Shown here one piece after another: positions 32,901 through 44,900 of a stretch of 64,000 bases of DNA (positions within the stretch are counted from its first letter, which is position 1; each line of letters opens with the position of its first letter). The notes under the pieces were generated by a model. That model saw only the letters and a list, made by a program, of their open reading frames with translations. It ran no database searches and was not told where the DNA came from. A program made the translations under genes and the position numbers. Origin of the DNA: Gyrodactylus bullatarudis (Eukaryota > Platyhelminthes > Monogenea > Gyrodactylidea > Gyrodactylidae); assembly GCA_012064415.1 (NCBI GenBank), contig SSNU01000057.1, positions 55,495 to 119,494 on the forward strand, in the 5' to 3' direction.

Positions 32901-35900
32901 TATTCATTTTCATCCTTATACTCATAGATGTAGGACTTTTCTACATGGGTAAAATTGGAAGAAAAAAAAGTGAAAACATTCAATAAATTGATCTTAATTA
33001 TAATGGATTTAAAGTAAAAGTAAATGATTTAGTATGACTTGTAATGTTTTTATTGGCTTGTCTTGCTTAGCCAATCAGGATTTGTTAATCTTTCAGTGAT
33101 ATTATATGAAATGCAGACTTATACTGTATGAGTTATGCAGTATATTACAAAAAAATAACCAATAATAATTCTTATCTAAATTCGGGTTTTTAATCTTCTA
33201 AAGCTCGGGAATGTAAACTTTATCATAATTTGGGCTTACTTGTTGATCCAATAGTGGGCATGTAATTTGGAATTGATTCAGTTCCCGGATTGTTATCGTT
33301 GATCATATACCCGCGGACAGGAATTGTTCCAGAGTTCATCAAATATGGTGTACTGTTACCGGGTGTCATTATCAGTTTACTTTTGTCCATTTCAAAGTAA
33401 TTGGCAGTATTGTTTGAGTAATCTGATTTGTACATCATATTATCTGTATCAAACTTGTACGTTCCGAAAGAGTTCCCAAATGATCTCAAAAGAAAGTTAC
33501 GAGTTTGATTCAGGCGTCCTGCATTGGCATCAAGAGCGATTTTTCGTTGAATTCGGGCGCTTATTCTGTTGAATAATATCATAATACCTTGTAAAATACA
33601 CATTTTTGCCACCCCTTAGATAGAAAACCTATTAATCTTCTGGAATACGCGAAGATCTTGACTCTATCATTCGTCAAACACGTGTTAGACTAATTCAAAG
33701 AGAGTTGATTTTTTTTCAAAAATTTAATTTTTGTTTAAAACGTTTTTTTAAACCTATTTCTCCTGGTCATAAATAAAGAGTATGATAACTTTTAGCGAGT
33801 AGAATTCAAATATGCAATCGCCTGAACTCTATCTGCTAAAGCTTCAAATATAGCCATTTTTGGATCAAAAAATGGCACTATTTTTGTCTATAAGGGTTAA
33901 AGCTATTCAAATTACAGATTTAATTCAAATAAAAAGCGTTCTCTCATAAAGTATCAAGTTATAAAAAGGTTAAAATAACTTTAAAGCTTATTCTTAGGCT
34001 TAATTCGACTATTAGGTTTAATGAAAATCAGTAAAATAGAAGATTTGATCAAAACACTGCCAAGCGTTCTACGATAGACTCAATTGATTCCTCAAGTCAT
34101 GATTTATTAAATTTATCTTGTGTCTAGGGTAGGGTTAACAAGACATTGATAGTATGACTTACCTTCTTCGGAAAAGACACAGGCAAATAATTAGTGTTAT
34201 GAAGCAGAGTATGAATCCCAATGCAATAGCAACAGAAACTGTAAGAAAAATTAAGGTTTTAATATATTCGAAACAAAAGTTTGTATTGATTCAAGTTACT
34301 TAGTAGAGGTGACTTTCTGAACGTCTCTAGAAATGATTCATCTTGATATTCAGTGGAATTTGTGTTGGATTCGGACAGGATATTTTCAAGGGTTGAGTCT
34401 ATCGAATTCATATCGTCAGTTGGCTTGAGACTAGAAGGAGGGAGCAGTATAACAGGTGCATTGGTGGTTGTAGATGTTGTAGTTGTCTCAGGCTGTAGAG
34501 ACTCAATTAAAGATACAACCTGAGAAGAATTTAAACATTCTGGTTGATATGTTGAGGGAAAATCGGACCATTGCCGAGTCATCTGGTTACAATATACTTT
34601 GAAGGAATTATGACTTAGACGAAAGTCATCGGGCAAAGTTTCATAATCAATCGACTCATACGGTTTTAATACATGATCTATGGGACAGTTAATTTTTGCA
34701 TAGACTGTAGTTAGGGATTCCTTGATCGATTCAAAATCGTATTCAATAAATCCCTGATTCATTATTGGTAATAATGGACATTTGATTACTGAAAAGTGTA
34801 AAAGAAAAAAATTTTATTCGCTGAATAGTTTCGATGTTGGAAAGTTGAAATTTGTAAATTGAATGGCACAAGTTAGCTTTATCAACCCTAGCGAAAATTC
34901 TTAAATTTTTCGATATCTCAAGGTCTTCAAATGGTTAGTATTCTGTTTAAGACTTTGAAATTTTCTAAAATTACTAAAATTTAATCTTCAAGTGATTAAT
35001 ATTATCTCACCAAATTTTATACTTCAGGACTATGATATAAAAATTGCAGAAATTTTCAAATTAACCCTTGCACTGGAAATAGGGTCAATTAGACCCCAGC
35101 AAAAATTCGAAGACTGACTATTTTTTTTATTTTCGAGATGAGAATGTTTTTCATTTCCAATTCTGTTTATTCACAAAGTTCGTAACCTGATTATAAAAAG
35201 TTTCATATTTTATAAGACGGACCTCATGCTGAAACAGATAAGGATTGAATTCAAAATGAAAGAGAAACCCTTGTTATCATTCATTATTACATCAATGGAC
35301 CCAGCGAACAGTTACGGTGCTCTTGCTCTCCAAGAGGACTTAATTTCAGAATCAAAAATCTTGAAGCAGCTGGTGATTTCTTCAACTCTTTGAAAGAAGA
35401 TGAAATTATAATTATACTAGATCCAGAAGAAGAAAAAATAAATCTTTTCTGCCCATTTCCTTTCAAGTAAACACCATAGAAGAAGGAAAAAAGAATACAT
35501 CTATATAGCAACCTGTTTTTCTTCTCTCAACGCTCCATACTAAACCTAAAGATGAAGAAGTAAAAACGGAGATAATGACATACTATAACAGCAAAAAGGG
35601 AGGAGTTGACACTTTGAATTTTCTTCATCGAGAGTTATTCATATTCAAAAACTGTTTTATTTTCATAATTTTAACTTGAATTCACATTATTTTTATTCCA
35701 GAAGCATATAAAGGTATTTATTTTGGTGGGCCAATATGAAGATTGAATTTATCATATGGATGGGCGATTTTAGTAATTTTGGAAAAATTTCGTCCAATTC
35801 TTTTCTGTATATTATACACTAGGCTAGGGTGAAATTTTTACCCTCATATTAGGACCAACTTTTCTGATAGAACTATCAATTCTAAGCATTATTTTGTATT

Positions 35901-38900
35901 GAAGCATGTGTCGAAAATGATTCTCCATTACGTCATTCAGTTTTAAAAATCAAGAAATTTTCAAAACGCCGCTCAATTTTCAATGAATTTTTTCTAGGCA
36001 ATCACAATATAAAATCCGGAATATCTTGGCCATTTAATGAGTTTCTTAATTTTTATCTTCGAAAATAGTAATCTTGTGATCAAAAGGAGCTTCATGGTTA
36101 ATTTCGCTATTTTATCGTGTCCGTGGGATATTGTGAGAAAAATGGGGAATGACATAATGGAGAATGAGTTTCACACTTTAAATATATGCAAAACATGATC
36201 TGAGTAGTAAAATTCTATCAGAAAAGTAAGTCCTCCCGTGAGTTGTTCGCAGAAAATAAATTTCCCCCTAGCCTATCATACAGTGTATAACCTATTTCTA
36301 GTGAAGTGTTGATGATTGAAAAAAATAATCATCATTGATAAGAACATGGAAGTTCCGAATAAATTACTATCAGGAATTGTCTGCGGAAGAGAAATGTTTG
36401 ACTTTAGTCTAGCAAACAGAATTTCTCTCTCATTAACTATTTTTGCCATTTTGCATAAGGATAAATAATCTATCTGGATAATTAAGGTGTGATAATTTCG
36501 ATAATTGCTTAAAAAGTACAATCTGTAGTATGCATTTTGAGTAATTTAGAAATGAAACCTTTTTTGGATTCCGAAAATTACGAATATGAATCAATAATTA
36601 TTGATTATAATCAATCTTGAATTTAATCAAGCTCGCATTATGATTGAAAACGAATTTTCTTTTTTATCCGTTGAAAAATAATAAATTTTTTTGCTTTTAA
36701 CCTGAAAAGTCAGTTTTCAAAAGCTACATTTATTCAAAAGTTTACATAGAAACTTTTAGTTAGACTAAATTGGATGAGTGAATAAAAAACATTTCATAGA
36801 TCAGACAAGTGCACAGAGTTTACTTGTATATATATATATTCTGCACAGAAAAAGTATGGCTATACAGATTAATATTACAGGCTTATATGTCCACACTAAT
36901 ATTACTGTGTAGATATACAACTTTTAATGTAAACATTAAATTATTATTTGTAAATTTAAAAGAGCACATGAAATGTAATATGTAGTTAAGCGTACGTTTA
37001 GAAATATTTAGTTTTTTTAATCTATTTCTGATGATTTCGAAAAAGATTAAAATTTGAGATTATTATTTTGTAAAGGACATTACCTCTATGATATTGGACT
37101 AGAGTTACAGACTTTTATTCTATAAAGTTTGTTTTGATTTGAGTTTTTTCGCGGTAGACTCTATTGAGGTTTCGAATATTTTCAAATTTAAACAAGAATC
37201 AAAAATGTTTCATGATTTCACTAAAATGAACGAAAGTAATGAAACTATACCTGGTTCATGTGAAGATGGAAATTTATGATTTGTACAAAAACATGAAATC
37301 GAATTTGATCAAGAATCTAGATCAAAAGACCCGATTTTCAGCTTTTGAAGGAAAATTTTTATCAATGTTTAATTTTTAACTCTCGCCCTGGAAATGACAA
37401 AAATGTCATAGGAAAATCAATACAAACAGGGTCCGCATATTCGATTTCTTTGACTAATCGTGATCCTAAAAATCAAGTTTTGATCTTTCTCCCAGATTGA
37501 AACCAACAAAAACTTTAATGTTCAAAAATTTGAGAATTTGGAACTAAATCGAGATTTGAAATATACCATAATTTTCTTGATTGGTTTCTAAAGTTATTTG
37601 ATATGAGGTTGGAAATTCAGGATTTTTACAGAAATCTCAAATTTCTATTTGATGCAAAAATCCCTATTTTTGAACTTTGAGCTATAAATTTATATTGATT
37701 TTAAAGTGGCCGGACAGGCAAAAGAAGATTTTTGTAAAAATCATAAATTCCCATCTTCACTTCAACTAGCTTTAATTGATGAGAAGTTAGATATCTATGA
37801 TCTCTTCAATAAAAACTCAAAATATTCTTAATGAAAATCGGCCATATTATCATTCAAAAACTCAATTATGTTCAAGTATGTTCAAGATTTTCCAAAATCC
37901 CGAATATTCTTGTATTTTGAAAAACAATAATGTCGTTTTAATAATTTTGATTTCCATCTTTCGAACTTTGAGCGAGAAAATTTTATTGATTTCTAAGTAG
38001 AAAAGTGATCAAAAAAGGTTTTTCAGCATCGCTATTAGAGAAAAAACCAAATATTCTAAATTTGATCTGATCATTATCGTTTTTCGGAGTTGAATTTCGA
38101 TTTTTATCTTAAAAATAATGAAAGTGGGCCTCATTATCCGGATTTCAGAAAATCTTTAACACATTCATGGTCTCGATTGAAGATTTGAGCTTGTTGTAAA
38201 TATCAAAGCTCCCCAACTTGATATCAACCAAGGTTATGTAGAAAGCATTAAATCTCACTCATGTATTTCATAAATGGGCCTTTTGACCAGACTTGGTTAT
38301 CACTTGATTCAATATCAAAGTTGTAGTTGATCTTGATTGAGGTGACATCGCTTATCAGGTCAATGGTGACAAAATTTTCCTCGTCAACTTCTTGGCTGTT
38401 GAATTCTCGGCCATTTGTAGAACCATGCGAACAAATTTTGAGAATGTTTTTTGGACTCGAGCTTCCTTCTTGAACTACATCGATCGATAGAAAATTTTCT
38501 GAGCATTTTTCTCCGATTAAACACGAATCTGAATTTGAAAAAAAACTCTTATTTCTATATATTCTTATTTCTTCATTCGATAGTTATCACAGTTATAATG
38601 ATAATATATAAATATAATGATCTATGCAAATATTCGTTCAAGAAACCGTCCTGAAATGAGGTAATTTTGAATCGTTTTCTGATAATTTTCTAATTTCTCA
38701 CAACAGAAAACTTTGCATCTGTTGATTTGAGAGAGAAAGTAAAAACAAGATTAAAATAAAGAATTTCATTGCTCTGAAGAGAAATACAGAAAGAATACGA
38801 TCACCATCTCGTGTCTTTTAATTTGTTGTGAAAGAGAAAAAAAATTTTCTTCAAGAAAGAAAAAGAACCAAGAAGTTTTTCATTTTTTGATTAGCAGAAA

Positions 38901-41900
38901 GATAAAATCCACCGCAGATCCAAGAGAAGATAGAACACAAGGACAGAGTCGTTAGCTTTTGAAATGTATTAATAAGAAGAAAGAGATAATTTCTGATGTG
39001 AAAAGATTAATTTTGACTCTTGGAAAAAGAACAACAGCAAAAATAGATTTCCAATAAACAAACAGAAGTAGTTCCTATCTAATTTCAAGACCACTCTCGT
39101 AGACGCTTCGGTATTGAGATAAAGAATGAGACAAATGTAATCGGAATCTCTCCGAGATTAAAAGGATTCGCTCTATCCAAGCATCTAGGAGAAATCTGTA
39201 CTCATAACAGTAAAAAGTAGCGAACCAATCTTATGCTCAACTTGCATACCCTATTTTTTATTCAATAATTTTGAGATGCAAGTTATTTGATTTTTAATAA
39301 TTTTTGTCTAATATAAGAATTCATTGTCTAACTAGCAGTATTTAATTTTTCAAATCAGCAGTTTCGAATATCGAAGAGAAAAAAGTGACAACTTGAAAAA
39401 AATACTAATTCTTGGATTTTTACCACTTATCGACTCATTTCATCATGGGATTCAAAGAAATCAGGACAAAATTATTGGAATTTCTGTAAAAAAAGTAAAT
39501 ACTCATCTTCATTTCGAATAGCTTCAGATTTACTTGAGGTATCGTGTCACAAAAGATACTTGACTAATCTTGAGATCGATATCAATTTCAATCACTTTTG
39601 AGTCGGCTCACCTATAAAGTTCTTCAGATTCAGAAAGATTCCGAAAATTCCCAAATCGCCACAATTTCATAACAAAAAATGAGTTAACATTTTTTTTTAT
39701 TGTATAGAAATCCTACATACATTTTCAATCGAATAACAAGCCTTCTCTATTTTAGAAGCCTATCATCAACATGTATAGAACTTGGCTATAGATAAAAATA
39801 CCCTCATTGATTTATTATCATCGAAGAACGATAAATAGGTTCAGAAAAGATCCTAGGTATCCTCAGAAATGATTCATGTGAAGAAGAAGGCATCAAATCT
39901 CTCTTAATTTGAATTACATGTAATTTAAATAATTTTTTCAATAACAATAGAATATTTCACAGGATTATCGAAAATTAATGCTTTTTTAAATAATTTTATT
40001 TTCGGTACCTTACCGGATCTTTCCAGATGGATCCGAATCTGAACTATCTGAAGAACCCTACTCATCAGGCAGTTAATAAAATAAAGTGTTATTTTGCCGA
40101 ATAAATTATATAAAAAGCTCAAAATCCTCATATGAATTTTCACAACAAGAAATTCGAGGGCTATCAAAAAATTCAACAGCTACATTTTATTTCGATAGAG
40201 ATGAATTTATCTAGACTGATAATTTCATTATAAAAACTGTTTTTTATTCAATATGAAATCAGATAATAATTATTACTTTAGAGAATAATAAAATAATTTT
40301 AGATGTTGTCTAGTTTCCAAGGCTGCTTATAAAAATAGATAAAATTAAAGATATATTTTTTTTGAAAGTATGAAACACATGTATTTCGTACCCTAGGTTT
40401 TTTGAATTGTATTCTTATCAGACGATTGCTCTGCTTTCATTTGTCTGACTGGGAAATTCATTCCTTGACAAAGACTTTAATCTGTATTAATTTGAGAAAT
40501 TCGACGATAATCTGTTCTTTTACTGGGCTTATCAAAAGATTTTCTTTACTAGAAAAACAGACAGTTCTACTTTGTCTTGGCAAAATCAATGAAAGACTTG
40601 ATACTAAGAGAATCATCACCAGAACCTATTGGGTTCAGATTTTACAAATTATATTGCATCCCTATAAGCTTTCTGATGAATTTAGGATGGTGTCTAAGAC
40701 TCATTTTGCTACCTAAACAGGGGTTTTGGAATAAAAATAATTTTTTATAAATTTTATCGAAATAATTTGAGAAAATGAAACATTCTTTTAACTGATTTAT
40801 CATGATTTCAAAAGCTACTAAGCTTTATTCAAAGATGGGTTTTCAATGAATTCTGATTAACTCAACTCTGATTGGTTCAATGAATGAAAAACTCAGAACG
40901 ATTCTCGATAAGAAATTCTTTTAACAGACTCTCTGTCACTTTATTCCGATTAAAACACAAATATTTGATTTGATTAACTGTTATTGATTCTAAAAGAATT
41001 GACCTGATAAGAGAACATTGCCTTTGGCAAAATTTACATTGACAAGATGTAAAATTTTATTAAAACCTTGATCTTATGGGTTATTGATGGATTTAAGATA
41101 AGGGGAAATAATAGTTTAACAAACTAGACTAATCGTTTAATATGTGGCAATTATGAAGCTAATGACTAGCAAGAAATATCTCATATTTTTTCAATTATAA
41201 TGGAATTTATAAAAAACTATTTGATAAAAATAAACATCGAAGAAATAAAACTCTCTTGTCTCATCTATCTAAATCAGTCGTGTTAGTTGATGCTCTTGGA
41301 GAAGATTTATTGATGGCGAAACTTTTTGTTTAAATTGGAGATTGATGAAATTAAAATGGGTCAATTTTGAGTTTATTAAAACAGAATCTTCTGTAATGAA
41401 ATGTAAGCCAAAAAGAGGTTTTAATTCTTCTATTAGTTGAAGAACCCTTTTCCAGTTCGTTGAGGAAGATATGAAATTCAATAAAGAATTCGAGAAATTC
41501 ATTAAGAAACTCATGAAATTCATTAAGGAATAGTATTTTAAAATTTCATTATTGAAGGAAGATATGAAATTCAATAGGGAAGTTGTGAAAAACGATATGG
41601 AATTAATGCAATTCATTAAGGAATATTCAAGTTTTATTCCTCAATCAAAGATATCAATCCTTCGCTTGCAAGGGGACAAAATAAAGATAAAAATTACTTT
41701 AAATGTAGTGAATAAATTCAATTATCTCAATTAGTCTTCTGATTGGTAAGCTATTGGATAGATGAGTTTAGTGTGGTTTTGTGTGAAGATTGATCTCAAT
41801 TCATTAATACCATGGGAGTGTCATATTCAACCGCTTACAAATGAATCTGCAATCCCAGAGAGTTTACCTCGAAGAAGAATGATTGTTGATTAATGATTAA

Positions 41901-44900
41901 TGTCAAAAAACTCCACAAATTCTACTAAATTTAATTGATCACATCGAATGTTGAACAATGGAGAAAACATTAATTACCTAAAAGGTCAAGACGGTATTCC
42001 TGTTGCTGAATAGGAGACTCTAGGAGATCGCAGAGGAAGCCAAATAAACTATAGATAAAATAATACAATTCACAAACCATGTGAAATATTATTATCCTAA
42101 ATTATTGCGAGAAGAAGATAAAATTTTCCTTTTATGAATTGCATTAATTCCATATCGTTTATCACAACTTCCCTATTGAATTTCATATCTTCCTTCAATA
42201 ATGACATTTTAAAATACTATTCCTTAATGAATTTCATGAGTTTCTTAATGAATTTCACGAATTCTTTATTGAATTTCATATCTTCCTCAACGAACTGCAA
42301 AAGGTATAGTGTTTAAGTGTATAATGATAAATAAGAGTCTTGTAGAAAATTATTTGTCATTGGATTAAAAGAAAAAGTTTAATATTCACTAACTGATTCT
42401 ATTAAAATAAGATTTTTTGATAAGGAATCGATAATTTTTTTATTCTTGGAGATAAAATTATTATTTGATGACTACCGTGTCTATAGCTTTAGTTTATTCA
42501 ATCATACCTACAAGGTGAAATTTTTCTATATATCCAACCTTGTTAATTAGAAGGATTTAAACTGATAGGAGTGAATAAGAGGGTTAAAATTAAGTTTTTC
42601 AGCTATTGGCCCAAAAACAAGAACAATAATTTCTAGTGCTGTACTGTATTTTGTAAATAAATACAAAATTAACTGAATCGTTATAGCTTTCAGTATAACC
42701 TTCTCAACCTTTCCTATATTAGGATGAAATGAATTTTCACAAGCATCCTTGAAAATAAGATTAATTAAGGTAGAGACCATATTTTGGAGAAAAAACAATT
42801 TGTATCTCTCTATTCTTAAGCTAGTTGACATGAAGATGAGAATTTACTATTTTTACAAAAAACTCGAAATTTTTTGAATTCTAAAACGGAATGAGCTAAT
42901 AAGATCTTCGTTGAATGTTGATCCCAAATATCATCACTTAACTGCTTCGAATTATCGAAATCTATAAAAATTTTGGGTTCAAAATTTGAAAAAGTGGAAA
43001 TTTGATGCATTTTTGAAATTCGAAAAACGGCCTAATTTTGGTCAGATTGAATTTTTTTCAGAATTTTTTCAAATATCACATCTTATTAGCTCATTCCGTT
43101 TTAGAATTCAAAAAAAAAATTTCTGTGAATCCGGAGAAAAATATCGAGTTTTTGTAAAAATTCTCATCTTCATGTCAATTGGGTTCATATAGAAAAGTGT
43201 TTAGTGTATTCAACTGCTGTAATGTAATTGATTTTACGATTTCGATTTCACTCTCGGATCATAAAATGTCTAGCAGATTGTCCAATTTCTGTATTGAGTG
43301 ACTGAGATTTTCGAATAGCAAATTAAAAAGTGTGCCCACAAGTTATTACCACGTAAGTTTGTAATCTAACTTGAGACATAGTATTTCTTCCTACACAAAC
43401 ACACACCTAAATTTAAGAATGTCCTCAATCTATTAAATTTTGAGCAAACTTGTTTTGAATATTCATTGCATATAGAATATATATTCAAGAAGAAAGGGAA
43501 TAGATATAAACTTAATTCCTAATTACACGACAACTGTGAAAAGATCTCAAGTTAAGTGTGCTATGTAACCAGGACAACTTTTGTCAAATACAAAAAATAA
43601 GAGAATTCATCTTTATTCCTTTTAAAAGTGCATCAGAATTGTATTTTCTTGTAAAAATAAAAATGTAGTTGTTTTTCTCACCAAAACTTTTTTTACCCAA
43701 CATGTACGAAAAGTCTCCTGTACTGTCTCTATTTGTAAGTGTGTCTTTTTGGGTGTAAATTTGTATCTCCGACTCATAAATTTACTCATAATGATGAATG
43801 CTTATAAGCGATGAACATAGCTCTATCCTCATGTATATGACATGTTACCAACTGTAGCATAGTATTTCTTAGACAGACAATCACACACACTGTTTTTGAG
43901 AATAAAATAATACAAACTGGCTGGCAAGAGTTTTGCATTCTAGTGATTAGAGTACATGGTTTTCTAAGAGTAAATTTGCGTTATCTTTTAGAACCTTGAT
44001 TGTCTATGTATCTCTGAAGAATAGTTTAACCTAATAACCTTAGAAGAAAGAAAGAATTGATTCCTTTTATCTAAATCTCGTTTGTTGTGCAAGTCTTTCA
44101 TTGATATCGTCGTTTCATCTAGAAAATGAACACTCCTTGAAATTTCGTTTCACAAATTGATCACAGTATTTTATTCCTAATTAATTGATAACTTATCAAT
44201 GATATTCGAAATCGAATGCTATTTTTTTCAATAACTAACTGCTATTTTTCAAACTTATTTTCTAGACTAAGCCCCTGTCAGATAAATAGATTCGTGCTGT
44301 TTTTCTAAAGCGTCTCAATCTCGAAATAAGGCCTGATCTGAGAGCTTTTGATTGGTCCAACAAAAAAGCTTGAGACGTTAATTTAACTATTTCTAATAAA
44401 GAGACAAATTCTTCAAAAGGATTACGTTCCTTTTATCATATTCAGAGATTTTAAAAATTCTCATTTTTATTCTGTAGCCCTGTGAGATTCATCATACTTG
44501 TATTAGGGAACAACAGATGAACATTTTCGGAGGGGTAGAGCAACAACTATTGATTGTTCTGGCTTTCTTCTTTGCTCATTTTTACGACATGAAATTGAAT
44601 GTGTTATCTTAGCGAATGGAAGGAAGGAGATGAAGAAGAGAGAAGAATGCAGACATTCAACTCAATGAAGAGGTTAACTCTCAAGAATACATATATTGTG
44701 CTTACTTACGATGATGATTTTTTTCTGTTGTTGAATCATTCAGTAAATAAATACATTTTTATTTAACAAACAAAAATGAAAAACTGAAAGCATTTATAAA
44801 TATTGTAAATCTCTCTTTCTCTCTAAATGGATCAAATCAATAACTTATGAGGTTTCATATCGAGTAGAATTTCTTACGTTACATAAACTTCATTTAAGCG

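Noticed and set aside
36276..36521. 81-codon minus frame beside the MITE
   Set aside because: No family features and it starts within repeat sequence.
40402..40716. 104-codon frame in the receptor intron
   Set aside because: No recognisable domain, no splice context, no repeat; likely chance.
42134..42316. Short frame with phased Phe/Ile/Ser repeats
   Set aside because: Part of one arm of the inverted repeat, mirrored on the other arm; not a gene.
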